Shown one piece after another: positions 1-7,548 of a DNA stretch of 45,107 nucleotides (its first letter is position 1; each line of letters starts with the position of its first letter). Position numbers and translations under genes: made by a program. The notes under the pieces were generated by a model, which saw nothing but the letters and a program-made list of their open reading frames with translations, was not told the origin of the DNA and searched no databases. Origin of the DNA: Dolichospermum sp. UHCC 0259 (GTDB lineage Bacteria; Cyanobacteriota; Cyanobacteriia; Cyanobacteriales; Nostocaceae); the NCBI RefSeq assembly GCF_009711935.1, contig NZ_VIKX01000031.1, positions 1-45,107 of the forward strand, given 5' to 3'.

Positions 1-43
1 CTCCTATCCCTGTTACTTCCTAATTCCTTTTTAGTGGGGGAGT

Positions 44-739
44 GTGAACAGTTACAGAAGATTAGGTTTTACTGATAAGTTTAATTTCCCAAATTCCGCC
101 GCAGTTTATCAAGAATTTGTCCAGTTAACTCGTCAGCGTCCTTGTGATATGTCGGGTTTAAGTCATGAGTTTTTAGCTGCACAAGGTCCAACTCATTGGC
201 CTTATTCAGATGGTAGTAATTCAGAAACTAAACGTCTATATACTAACTTACGCTTTCACACAATTGACGGACGCGCTAAATTTGGTGCATATTATTCTAA
301 AGGACTTGCTGAACCACCGGATGATAATTATCCTTTTATATTAACTACTGGTAGACTATATGGACATTGGCATACGCAAACACGGACAGGCAGGATTGAG
401 AAAATTCGCAAACTGCACCCCCAACCATTCATTGAGATTCATCCCCGTGATGCTGCTGTTTTGGGTATTATTGATAACCAGTGGTTAGAAGTGCGATCGC
501 GTCGTGGTATAACTAAGTTTCCCGCTAAAATCACAAAAGCTATTTCCCCCGGCACTGTCTTTGTGCCTATGCACTGGGGTAAGCTATGGGCGGATGATGC
601 TGAAGCTAACACTCTTACCCATTCAGAGGCTTGTCCTGATTCCCTTCAGCCAGAGTTAAAAGCCTGTGCTGTACAATTAGTACCAATTCCTGTAGAATCT
701 ACTGTTAAAAATTATCAATTTCAGTCTTCCCAATGGTAA
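44..739 (+). CDS. narB: Nitrate reductase NarB, C-terminal fragment (5' part missing or interrupted)
   Basis: This is the C-terminal third of a cyanobacterial assimilatory nitrate reductase, the ferredoxin-dependent molybdopterin enzyme that reduces nitrate to nitrite. The fragment includes RPCDMSG and the C-terminal molybdopterin-dinucleotide-binding fold ([18 protein letters not shown], then VFVPMHWG). The family is normally about 700-750 residues and only about 230 are here. NarB-like sequence begins near RRLGF (from about position 56). Upstream, the frame holds a TAG stop at 32-34 and residues that do not look like NarB, so the gene does not simply run off the left edge. The GTG at 44 is only the first possible start and has no good ribosome site. 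The gene may be truncated, split by an insertion, or the 3' exon of an intron-containing gene. The product call is secure; whether it is functional is open. Confidence 0.82.
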   Translation: MNSYRRLGFTDKFNFPNSAAVYQEFVQLTRQRPCDMSGLSHEFLAAQGPTHWPYSDGSNSETKRLYTNLRFHTIDGRAKFGAYYSKGLAEPPDDNYPFILTTGRLYGHWHTQTRTGRIEKIRKLHPQPFIEIHPRDAAVLGIIDNQWLEVRSRRGITKFPAKITKAISPGTVFVPMHWGKLWADDAEANTLTHSEACPDSLQPELKACAVQLVPIPVESTVKNYQFQSSQW

Positions 740-751
740 GCTTTTAACTAT

Positions 752-770
752 ATTCCCGATTTGGGAATTT
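752..770 (+). terminator. Weak hairpin after narB
   Basis: A 6-bp perfect stem (attccc / gggaat, 5-nt loop) lies 13 nt after the narB stop and is followed by a short T-containing run. It could be a weak intrinsic terminator. The rest of the interval up to 1017 is AT-rich, and I saw no NtcA (GTA-N8-TAC) or clear Pho box. Confidence 0.35.
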
Positions 771-1017
771 ATTACGTAATCTATTGTTAATTATCAATGG
801 TTATGATTGTTTCTTTGGATACCTAAATTGTCAAAGAATGATCACAATTAATTTTACAATCTAAGTAAGAAACTATTAGTTTTGAAAGCACTTTCTAAAA
901 CTGTAAAGTTTGTGAAAGTAGACAATATATTGATGCTTTTTGATCCTTGAGATTTATCTACAGGATTTTTGTTTTATATTCGTAATTTCCAATTTAATTT
1001 TAATCAAGGAGTATCAA

Positions 1018-1467
1018 ATGAGAAGGTTCATTAAAAATTTTCTAGAACTTACCAGTGATAAAAGCTTTATTCATTTGATTGAAATTGTCGAAATAATAGT
1101 TGCTAAATTACTATCTCTACTTATGGTAATAGTAATTTTTGCCACGCTTGGTGATTTAGCAACATTTATTTTTAAGGAAATACTTTCTCCAGAAGAAGGT
1201 AGTTTTAGTAAGACATTGTTTCAAACTTTTGGTTTATTTCTCAATGTTTTAATTGCTTTAGAAATTTTAGAAAACATTACTGGCTACCTCAAAAAGCACG
1301 TTTTACAAGTTGAATTAGTTATTGTTACTTCTTTAATTGCTATTGCCAGAAAAATTATTATTCTTGATTTAAAAGTAACTGAAGGTATAGAAATTATTGG
1401 TTTGGGTATTGCGATTCTTGCCCTATCCATTAGTTATTGGATAATTCGGAGTAGTCACCAAAAATAA
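1018..1467 (+). CDS. PsiE-family (phosphate-starvation-inducible-like) membrane protein
   Basis: A 149-residue integral membrane protein with about four hydrophobic segments (roughly residues 22-52, 70-88, 98-118 and 125-143). The motif LEILENITGYLKKH followed by VELVIVTSLIAIARKIII matches the PsiE-like family, whose biochemical role is unknown. I chose the ATG at 1018 because it has a good ribosome site, aaggag at 1006-1011. The frame stays open to 940, but that longer form lacks a ribosome site. It stands alone between narB and the convergent glmU. The family name comes from phosphate control in enterobacteria, and nothing here shows that regulation. Confidence 0.7.
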   Translation: MRRFIKNFLELTSDKSFIHLIEIVEIIVAKLLSLLMVIVIFATLGDLATFIFKEILSPEEGSFSKTLFQTFGLFLNVLIALEILENITGYLKKHVLQVELVIVTSLIAIARKIIILDLKVTEGIEIIGLGIAILALSISYWIIRSSHQK

Positions 1468-1632
1468 AATTACTCGGTGAGAATAGGTAATTTATTAAGT
1501 AGTAATTAAGTAGGTTGGCGTTAAAAATTGTCGTTGGGGCAAGGGAACAGGGAACAGGAAGAGAGTTTTGGGCGATTTTACTTTTCTTCACATACCTTTA
1601 AATTTTTCGGTTCACCTACTTAATCAAAGTTC

Positions 1633-1662
1633 TGCATAAAAAGGTGCGTTAATCAACGCACC
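1633..1662 (-). terminator. Intrinsic terminator of glmU
   Basis: On the minus strand a perfect 8-bp stem with a 4-nt loop (ggtgcgtt / aacgcacc, 1643-1662) is followed directly by TTTTTATG, 10 nt beyond the glmU stop. This is a standard rho-independent layout. The stem also resembles the gtgcgt-type hairpins dispersed in cyanobacterial genomes. Confidence 0.75.
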
Positions 1663-1672
1663 CTAGAAAATA

Positions 1673-3028
1673 TTAATTTACAGTTTTCATTTTCCAACCT
1701 GGTTTGACAACTTGACGACTGCGTGCAATTACCAAAGAATCATCAGGGACATCTTCCGTCACCGTTGAACCTGCGGCTATGTAGACATCATTACCGACAG
1801 TAATAGGTGCAACTAACACACTATTAGAACCGGTTTTGCTGCGATCGCCTATTATTGTTTTATGCTTCTTCACACCGTCATAATTAGCAGTAATTGTCCC
1901 CGCACCAACATTAACCTGAGTTCCCGTTGTCGTATCACCTAAATATGATAAATGTGCTACATTAGTGCGATCGCCTAATTGGGTATTTTTCAACTCCACA
2001 AAATTACCAATTCTGCAACCTACACCCACCTCAGCATGACCACGTAAATGGGCGTAAGGCCCAATTCGAGTTTGAGATTGAATCACACTATCTGTAATTA
2101 CAGAATAGAGAACCGTGACATTTTCACCCAACGCACTATTCTCAATTAAACTTCCTGGACCAATGCGACTACCAGCTTGAATCACCGTCTTTCCGCGCAA
2201 ATGGGTTTGCGGTTCAATAATCACATCTGGCTGTAATTCCACCGTTTCATCAATAGTAATACTCGCCGGATCAATTAACGTCACACCTGCTAACAACCAT
2301 TTTTCCTTAATCCGTCTTTGCAAAATATTATTAGCAGTTGCTAATTGCAATCTATCATTAATTCCCAAAATTTCTTGATCATCTTTCACATCTATAGCCA
2401 TTACCTTACCCACCTGAGTAACAGCATCAGTCAGGTAATATTCTTTTTGAGCATTATTAGCTTGCAAATCTGGTAAAATCTTAGCCAAATCAGGCCAACT
2501 AAAACAGTAAATACCAGCATTCACCCGATTATTTTCTCTTTGAGTAGGAGTACAATCTTTATCCTCAACTATTTTTTGGACAATACCCTCACTATTCCGA
2601 AAAACCCGCCCATAACCTTGAGGATTTGCTAATTGTGCAGTCAAAATAGTACAGGAATTTTTATTTTCTTGGTGAATTTGTAAGAAATTTTTTAAAGTTT
2701 CCGTTCGTAACAAAGGCACATCACCATTTAAAATCAATAAATCTCCAGTGTAACCCTCCAAGCAGGGAAGTAATTGTTGAATAGCATGACCCGTACCTAA
2801 TTGTACAGCCTGTTCTACAAATTCTAAACCATCAATAGAATCCATAGCTGTTTTTACTTCTGTGGACTGATAACCAACAATCACTAATCTCCGGGAAGGT
2901 GAAAGAGGTTCAGCACTTTCAATCACGCGTTCAACTAAAGATTTTCCACCCAAAGAATGTAAAACCTTGGGTAGATTAGATTTCATTCTTGTTCCTTTTC
3001 CAGCGGCGAGAATTGCTACAACAACCAT
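1673..3028 (-). CDS. glmU: Bifunctional UDP-GlcNAc pyrophosphorylase / glucosamine-1-phosphate N-acetyltransferase
   Basis: GlmU makes UDP-N-acetylglucosamine, the precursor of peptidoglycan and cell-surface glycans, in two cytoplasmic steps: acetylation of glucosamine-1-phosphate, then uridylyl transfer. The 451-residue length is normal. The N-terminal nucleotidyltransferase has LAAGKGTRM at residues 7-15, then LPKVLH and NGDVPLL. The C-terminal left-handed beta-helix (from about residue 250) shows hexapeptide repeats, the catalytic-loop HLSYLGD, and [11 protein letters not shown]. The ATG is followed immediately by the nucleotide-binding strand, as is usual for the family. It is monocistronic, convergent with the PsiE-like gene, with its own terminator just downstream. 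Confidence 0.97.
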   Translation of the reverse strand: MVVVAILAAGKGTRMKSNLPKVLHSLGGKSLVERVIESAEPLSPSRRLVIVGYQSTEVKTAMDSIDGLEFVEQAVQLGTGHAIQQLLPCLEGYTGDLLILNGDVPLLRTETLKNFLQIHQENKNSCTILTAQLANPQGYGRVFRNSEGIVQKIVEDKDCTPTQRENNRVNAGIYCFSWPDLAKILPDLQANNAQKEYYLTDAVTQVGKVMAIDVKDDQEILGINDRLQLATANNILQRRIKEKWLLAGVTLIDPASITIDETVELQPDVIIEPQTHLRGKTVIQAGSRIGPGSLIENSALGENVTVLYSVITDSVIQSQTRIGPYAHLRGHAEVGVGCRIGNFVELKNTQLGDRTNVAHLSYLGDTTTGTQVNVGAGTITANYDGVKKHKTIIGDRSKTGSNSVLVAPITVGNDVYIAAGSTVTEDVPDDSLVIARSRQVVKPGWKMKTVN

Positions 3029-3544
3029 AATTAAATATCAGTAAATTAGCGATAAATGCTTTCTTGACTTGCTCCTTTCCAGGTCAGATCATATCAGTTA
3101 ATTATCTATGGTGGGAGTCTTCTGAAAATTTTAGATCACAAAGAATGTACTGTCTCTGAAAAAATATGTATATAATCAGCAATATATAGGACTCCTATTT
3201 GATTTTTCTTGTCTATAGCTTGATTTGTGCGCTTAGAAACTTATAAACGCTAATCTTCTATAATCCTATTGCCTCTTACCCGTCTATATAAGTAGCCATC
3301 GTGAACTGCGTACACCAGAACCCATAAAAAAACTTCTTATTCCCCTCTTCGCTTGCAGAGTGGGGTCTTATTCTCAAATCAGACATGGTATACTCAACAC
3401 GGTTGGGACATGAACTTTCAATAAATTACAAAAAACCTAGATTTATAGGGGTTTAGCTCATGCTTTACCCCTACCCACATCATCAAATAAATAAGCCGTG
3501 TTGAGTATAATCAAACTAGATTTCTGGATTTTTAACATTAAATT
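3029..3544. other. 516-bp intergenic region with a short mobile element
   Basis: This is the upstream region of both glmU (minus) and the GUN4 gene (plus). It is AT-rich and contains an imperfect hairpin (cccctct / agagtgggg, about 3344-3367) and the TA-flanked element at 3391-3507. I found no convincing ORF, tRNA or known RNA motif. Confidence 0.5.
3391..3507. mobile_element. 117-bp TA-flanked inverted-repeat element (MITE-like)
   Basis: Terminal inverted repeats tactcaacacgg (3391-3402) and ccgtgttgagta (3496-3507) are perfect over 12 bp and flanked on both sides by the dinucleotide TA (3389-3390 and 3508-3509). Inside is a second imperfect hairpin (aggggt...acccct). It has no coding capacity. 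TA duplication is what IS630/Tc1-type transposases leave, so this may be a non-autonomous derivative. The right end lies about 35 bp before the GUN4 start. Confidence 0.6.
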
Positions 3545-4147
3545 ATGATGACTTTTACAAACAAGTGCTTATTATCTATTTTTTGTGGAATGATAACTCT
3601 ATTTAGTATTGTTCCCTCAAGTATAGAAGCAAAGCCAAAACCTAATTCACGTCCCCATATATCTAAACAACCAAATTACACTCGACTAAAAAAATTACTA
3701 GCAGCAGGTAAATGGCGAGAAGCTGACTTAGAAACTTGGAAACAAATGGCGATGTTTTCAAAATCTGGTGATGATTATCTTACCGCAGATGAAATGAATA
3801 AGTTTCCCTGTAATCATCTGGGAATTTTAAACCAACTTTGGCTAAAATCCAGTAAAAATCGCTTTGGTTTTAGTGTACAACGCAAAATCTGGCAAGATTT
3901 TGGAGGTAAAACTAATTTTGATGAAAATATCTATAGAAAATTTGTGATTCGTGTGGGTTGGTATACAAAAGATTCAACAGCTTTGGGTGGTTATCGAACT
4001 ATTAATACCAATAATCTCATTTATTCCTTAAAAGCACCTCAAGGACATTTACCGGGTATTCCTCTATCAGATTATGGTGTTGGTGGGGGTTTTGGTGGTG
4101 CTAGTGGTTGGCGTTTTATTCCCCGTGCGGCATTTTGCAAGATTTAG
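3545..4147 (+). CDS. Exported GUN4-domain protein
   Basis: A 200-residue protein with an N-terminal signal peptide (hydrophobic residues about 9-25, likely cleavage near IEA-KPK) and a GUN4 domain from about residue 45. Recognisable core motifs are LKKLLAAGKWREADLETW, FPCNHLGILNQLW and FGFSVQRKIW. GUN4 domains bind porphyrins; the classical Gun4 activates Mg-chelatase. The signal peptide makes a direct role in chlorophyll synthesis in the cytoplasm unlikely, and cyanobacteria have many GUN4 paralogues of unknown role. There are two adjacent ATG codons (3545 and 3548) and no strong ribosome site. The next gene begins 69 nt downstream on the same strand and may be co-transcribed. Confidence 0.85.
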   Translation: MMTFTNKCLLSIFCGMITLFSIVPSSIEAKPKPNSRPHISKQPNYTRLKKLLAAGKWREADLETWKQMAMFSKSGDDYLTADEMNKFPCNHLGILNQLWLKSSKNRFGFSVQRKIWQDFGGKTNFDENIYRKFVIRVGWYTKDSTALGGYRTINTNNLIYSLKAPQGHLPGIPLSDYGVGGGFGGASGWRFIPRAAFCKI

Positions 4148-4216
4148 TAAGTAGCTTGACAAAATTCAATTCATTTGTGGAGTTAGGAAACACAAAGATA
4201 ATATTCAGGATAAATA

Positions 4217-5560
4217 ATGAACTTTGAAGAAGGATTACAAATTTTAGATACGGCTATCTTTAACAAACTTAATAGACACCTGAAAGATGTAGAAATAATT
4301 GTTCTAAAAGGATCTTGGCAAGGTTTTAATTATGATGAAATTGCTAATAAGGAAGGTTATGCAGCTAAATATCTCCGTCAAGATGTAGGTTTTAAATTGT
4401 GGAAACTACTTTCAGAAGCACTAGGAGAAGAAGTTAATAAAACTAATTTTCGTGCAGCAGTTGAACGTTCACACCTGAGAAATAATAACATTCTCCCGAT
4501 AGAATTAAATCAAGAGAGTTCTCATAACATCAAACATGAATTTGTCCCAGAATACCCGAAAGGTTCAGTCCCTCTAAATTCTGTATTTTACATCCAACGA
4601 AATCTTATAGAAGAACGCTGTTATGACACAATTCTTCAGGCTGGTTCTCTAATTCGGATTAAAGCCCCAAATCAAATGGGTAAAACATCCTTACTTGATA
4701 GAATTATCGCTCATTCAAATCAGCAAAATTATCATACAGTCCGCCTCAACTTTTTGCAAGCAGAAACAACAGTTTTTAGTAATTTAGATAAATTTTTGCG
4801 CTGGTTTTGTGCTTATGTTAGCCACAAATTAAAATTACCTTCTTTGTTAAATGAATCTTGGGATGAATATAGAGGTAGCATTATTAATTGCACCACATAT
4901 TTTGAAGATCATATTTTAGCAGAAATCAATAATAATTTAGTTTTGGCATTAGATGAAGTAGATAGAGTATTTCAATATCCTGAAATTTCTCAAGGTTTTT
5001 TTGCCATGTTACGGAGTTGGCATGAAGAAGCTAAAACTATAGAAATTTGGGAAAAATTACGATTAGCTGTAGTCCATTCTACTGAAAATTATGGTTCATT
5101 GGATATCAATCAATCACCATTTAATGTTGGTTTAGTGGTAGAATTAACAGAGTTTACCAAAGAACAAATAGAAGTTTTAGCCCATCATCATCAACTAGAT
5201 TATAATCGAACCCAAATACAGGAATTAATGTCTATAATTGGCGGGCATCCATATTTAATCAGATTAGCACTTTATCATCTGGCACTTGGGGAGATAACCC
5301 TAGAAAAACTATTACAAAATGCCTCAACAAATGCTGGAATTTATGAAGAACATTTAAGGCATTTCTTGCATACTTTTAAAGTAAACCCTCATTTAACTCA
5401 GGCATTTATTCAAGTAGTTACAGCCACCGAACCAATCAGTATAGAAACAATGCAAGCATATCAACTATATAGTATGGGATTAGTTAAAAGAGTAGGCGAT
5501 AAATTAATCCCAAGCTATCAGTTATATCAACATTATTTTCGGGAACATTTGGCAAATTAA
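4217..5560 (+). CDS. AAA-like ATPase with VMAP-type N-terminal HTH
   Basis: A 447-residue protein of the cyanobacterial AAA-like (AAA_35) group. Residues 1 to about 85 match the vWA-MoxR-associated N-terminal HTH (LKDVEIIVLKGSWQG, YDEIANKEGYAAKYL, LWKLLSEALGE), usually found at the front of multidomain signalling or conflict proteins. Residues 115-355 form the ATPase: Walker A-like APNQMGKTSLL at 150-160 (an Ala replaces the first Gly) and Walker B LVLALDEVD at 241-249. No WD40, TPR or effector domain follows, so this is a short member. The exported GUN4 protein is its upstream neighbour and a MITE lies just after its stop. The domain assignment is firm; the role is unknown, with signalling or defence inferred from the family. 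Confidence 0.85.
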   Translation: MNFEEGLQILDTAIFNKLNRHLKDVEIIVLKGSWQGFNYDEIANKEGYAAKYLRQDVGFKLWKLLSEALGEEVNKTNFRAAVERSHLRNNNILPIELNQESSHNIKHEFVPEYPKGSVPLNSVFYIQRNLIEERCYDTILQAGSLIRIKAPNQMGKTSLLDRIIAHSNQQNYHTVRLNFLQAETTVFSNLDKFLRWFCAYVSHKLKLPSLLNESWDEYRGSIINCTTYFEDHILAEINNNLVLALDEVDRVFQYPEISQGFFAMLRSWHEEAKTIEIWEKLRLAVVHSTENYGSLDINQSPFNVGLVVELTEFTKEQIEVLAHHHQLDYNRTQIQELMSIIGGHPYLIRLALYHLALGEITLEKLLQNASTNAGIYEEHLRHFLHTFKVNPHLTQAFIQVVTATEPISIETMQAYQLYSMGLVKRVGDKLIPSYQLYQHYFREHLAN

Positions 5561-5571
5561 AACAAATAACC

Positions 5572-5772
5572 TAGGACTTACGCACTGTACAAACTTGCCA
5601 TGATATGAATGAACGAAATTGCGTCGTTTTCGGCTTTGGGAATAACCTATTGAGTAGGGTGCGTCAGACACGATATTTTGACAAAAAAACAGATTTCCTC
5701 TATCTGACGCACCCTACAAGGGATAAAATTCACGTTACATATTTGGAGAATCTTGTCAATGCGTAAATCCTA
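5572..5772. mobile_element. 201-bp MITE with 13-bp terminal repeats and TAACC target duplication
   Basis: The ends taggacttacgca (5572-5584) and tgcgtaaatccta (5760-5772) are inverted repeats matching at 12 of 13 positions, and similarity continues inwards a little. The element is bounded by a perfect 5-bp direct repeat, taacc (5567-5571 and 5773-5777). It has no coding capacity and carries a nested hairpin. It lies between the AAA-like gene and the convergent lectin-type operon. Confidence 0.75.
5654..5717. repeat. Nested 15-bp inverted repeat (gtagggtgcgtcaga family)
   Basis: gtagggtgcgtcaga (5654-5668) and its perfect complement tctgacgcaccctac (5703-5717) are separated by 34 nt. This palindrome type is widely dispersed in cyanobacterial genomes. 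Here it sits inside the 201-bp MITE. Confidence 0.8.
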
Positions 5773-5830
5773 TAACCCATGATTCTAACTTTTGGAAATA
5801 AAGAGACGCAATATTTGTGCAAATTTGCTA

Positions 5831-6259
5831 CTAACGTCTTTTATTTGCACAAGATAAAGGATAACGTTTACCTCTCCAAGTAGTCCAACCAGTAGCCTGA
5901 CCTGACTTAGCATTATATCTTAAAAACCAGTTGTCTTGTTCTTGACCTAAATAACGAATTGAGAGAGAATTGGAATTTGCGGAACGTTTTGCTAGTGGCA
6001 CCCATGCACTACCATTATCGCTGAACCGTCCTACAACCTTCACCCCTGATGTAGTTCTACAGACATCACCATCACAGCTAGTTTGCGGATCATCAACGAC
6101 AAGCCACTGCATTTTGGCACTACGACCGTCAATAGTGCAATCCCATGTACCAAAATACCATTGAGCGATCGCCTGTGAGGCATTAGTTGTACCAAGATTA
6201 AATAATAATCCAGAAGGAATCAGCACTAAACCTAACAAACATTTTTGGAGTAATTTCAT
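5831..6259 (-). CDS. Exported DUF6006-family protein
   Basis: A small exported protein, 142 residues from the ATG at 6259. I chose this start because it begins a clean signal peptide (MKLLQKCLLGLVLIPSG...); an upstream ATG at 6304 would put 15 polar residues in front. The mature part carries WYFGTWDCTIDGR, VVDDPQTSCDGDVCRTTSG, FSDNGSAWVPL and GWTTWRGKRYPLSC, the pattern of the cyanobacterial DUF6006 family. Four cysteines in the mature part suggest two disulfides. No function is known. It is the last gene of a run of four minus-strand exported proteins, 53 nt after the previous one. Confidence 0.75.
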   Translation of the reverse strand: MKLLQKCLLGLVLIPSGLLFNLGTTNASQAIAQWYFGTWDCTIDGRSAKMQWLVVDDPQTSCDGDVCRTTSGVKVVGRFSDNGSAWVPLAKRSANSNSLSIRYLGQEQDNWFLRYNAKSGQATGWTTWRGKRYPLSCANKRR

Positions 6260-6312
6260 AACTTTGATAATTTTGATTGACGAAGTAAATTGATAAAAAC
6301 TCATGAAAATAA

Positions 6313-6885
6313 CTATTGGCTAGGACAGTCTGGACTTGGACCCTTTAAAGAAAAACTATCAACTTGCACCCAACTATCTTGTCCTAAAGCCCATAAACCT
6401 GTAAAAATATTGTAACTTGAAGCATTACCAGTTCTAAATTGTAGTGTCAATTTTGTGTATTGTGGTAAACTACCAAATTTGAGTTCAGACCAAACTTTTT
6501 GTTGACTATCACGAACTCCGAAATATCCATCTGTAACATTCCCTGATGTTCTTACATAAGCCTCCAAAATATAGTTAGAATTTGGTTTCAGCCGTACTTG
6601 TTGACGAATGCCATTCCAACCAGAAACATTCCGCATCCAGGCATTATTTTCACCTTTAAAACTATATCCTTTCTTGATATCAAAACCTGCACGTCCTTCT
6701 GTTTGCCAATAAGAGGAGGGTTGTTGTTCAAAATCAAGATTGCTATAAGGTGCTGCACACGAAGCTTGTGCTTGATTAATACCAATGTTGGTTAACAATA
6801 TTGAACTAACAGCAACAGTGAAAATGTTAGTTAATAAGCCTTTGGTAAGTAAGTTGTGACTCTGACGTAATTTAATTAATGACAT
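6313..6885 (-). CDS. Exported protein with a carbohydrate-binding-like (galactose-binding fold) domain
   Basis: 190 residues from the ATG at 6885, which has a GGAG ribosome site about 7 nt upstream (a TTG at 6921 would extend it without one). A signal peptide ends near AQASC. The mature domain reads NLDFEQQPSSYWQTEG ... GIRQQVRLKPNSNYILEAYVRTS ... LQFRTGNASSYNIFTGLWA ... VQVDSFSL, the jelly-roll pattern of CBM4/9-type and related carbohydrate-binding modules: a 'Q-v-L-pnt-Y-l-eayvRts' strand and a 'v-D-f-sL' last strand. No catalytic motif is visible. It belongs to the exported-protein run, 41 nt after the AbfB-like gene. Sugar binding is inferred from the fold, and the specificity cannot be read. 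Confidence 0.65.
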   Translation of the reverse strand: MSLIKLRQSHNLLTKGLLTNIFTVAVSSILLTNIGINQAQASCAAPYSNLDFEQQPSSYWQTEGRAGFDIKKGYSFKGENNAWMRNVSGWNGIRQQVRLKPNSNYILEAYVRTSGNVTDGYFGVRDSQQKVWSELKFGSLPQYTKLTLQFRTGNASSYNIFTGLWALGQDSWVQVDSFSLKGPSPDCPSQ

Positions 6886-6926
6886 GAAATATCTCCAATA
6901 TTTTGTAACAGTGAGACTCAATAAAT

Positions 6927-7466
6927 TTATCGCATGTTAATCATAAATGACGCATCTTGTCGAAATAAATTGCTACCATCTGATCTTTCTAGCCACAACT
7001 CAAAATTCTTGTGTCGGATGTAGTATCCATACAAGTTGAAGGATTCAAATGCAAAATGATCATTCCTACCAAACGTTACAGGTTTAATGCAAAAGGTAGC
7101 ATCTTCTCTAAAAAGCTGCTGATTGATCATCCTTGACAACTGGATTCGGAAATTCTTGTGTCTCAAGAAGTGACCTGGATAGTTTACAGATTCAAATGAA
7201 GAGCATCGGCTATCCGCTAATCCCGGAACAATTTTGAAACTTGTGTCTTTCCTTCCGAGTTCTTCAGTGATTGGTTCTAAGTAGCCCAATAAATTTCTGT
7301 GGCGAATATAGCGATCGGGAAAGTTAGACGAAGCAAAGGAGTGAACTTGACCGTACAAACCTTTATATTGGGCGTAAGCTGAAGATGATGATGTTAGCAC
7401 AATCCCACAGACTGACAAACCTAAAGTTGAAATACTCAGGAATTTTTTCAGTAGGTTAAATTTCAT
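6927..7466 (-). CDS. Exported AbfB-type (beta-trefoil) domain protein
   Basis: 179 residues with a signal peptide (cleavage near AYA-QYK) and three AbfB-like beta-trefoil repeats. Each follows the scheme SF...P.rYIRHrN...F..DAtF.i: YIRHRN...DTSFKI, FLRHKN...DATFCI and YIRHKN...DASFMI. AbfB (CBM42) domains bind arabinofuranose side chains when attached to glycosidases; here there is no enzyme part, so it would be a free lectin-like protein. A good ribosome site (ttggagc) precedes the ATG. An 82-nt gap holding a hairpin separates it from the tectonin gene upstream. Confidence 0.78.
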   Translation of the reverse strand: MKFNLLKKFLSISTLGLSVCGIVLTSSSSAYAQYKGLYGQVHSFASSNFPDRYIRHRNLLGYLEPITEELGRKDTSFKIVPGLADSRCSSFESVNYPGHFLRHKNFRIQLSRMINQQLFREDATFCIKPVTFGRNDHFAFESFNLYGYYIRHKNFELWLERSDGSNLFRQDASFMINMR

Positions 7467-7516
7467 TATTGCTCCAATTTTCTATTGATTTGAATTATGC
7501 TTTGAAGTTTGATATT

Positions 7517-7546
7517 GTTGGGTTTCCTTGCGTCAACCCAACCTAC
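7517..7546. repeat. Dispersed hairpin repeat (gttgggtt...aacccaacctac)
   Basis: An 8-bp perfect stem (gttgggtt 7517-7524, aacccaac 7535-7542) with a 10-nt loop, plus the conserved trailing ctac. The same repeat recurs at 42171-42200. It sits in the gap between the tectonin and AbfB genes, where it could act as a partial terminator or RNA-processing site that sets their relative expression. Confidence 0.65.
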
Positions 7547-7548
7547 TT

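Noticed and set aside
740-1017. NtcA or Pho-box site before the PsiE-like gene
   Set aside because: No GTA-N8-TAC and no clear tandem Pho repeat was found.
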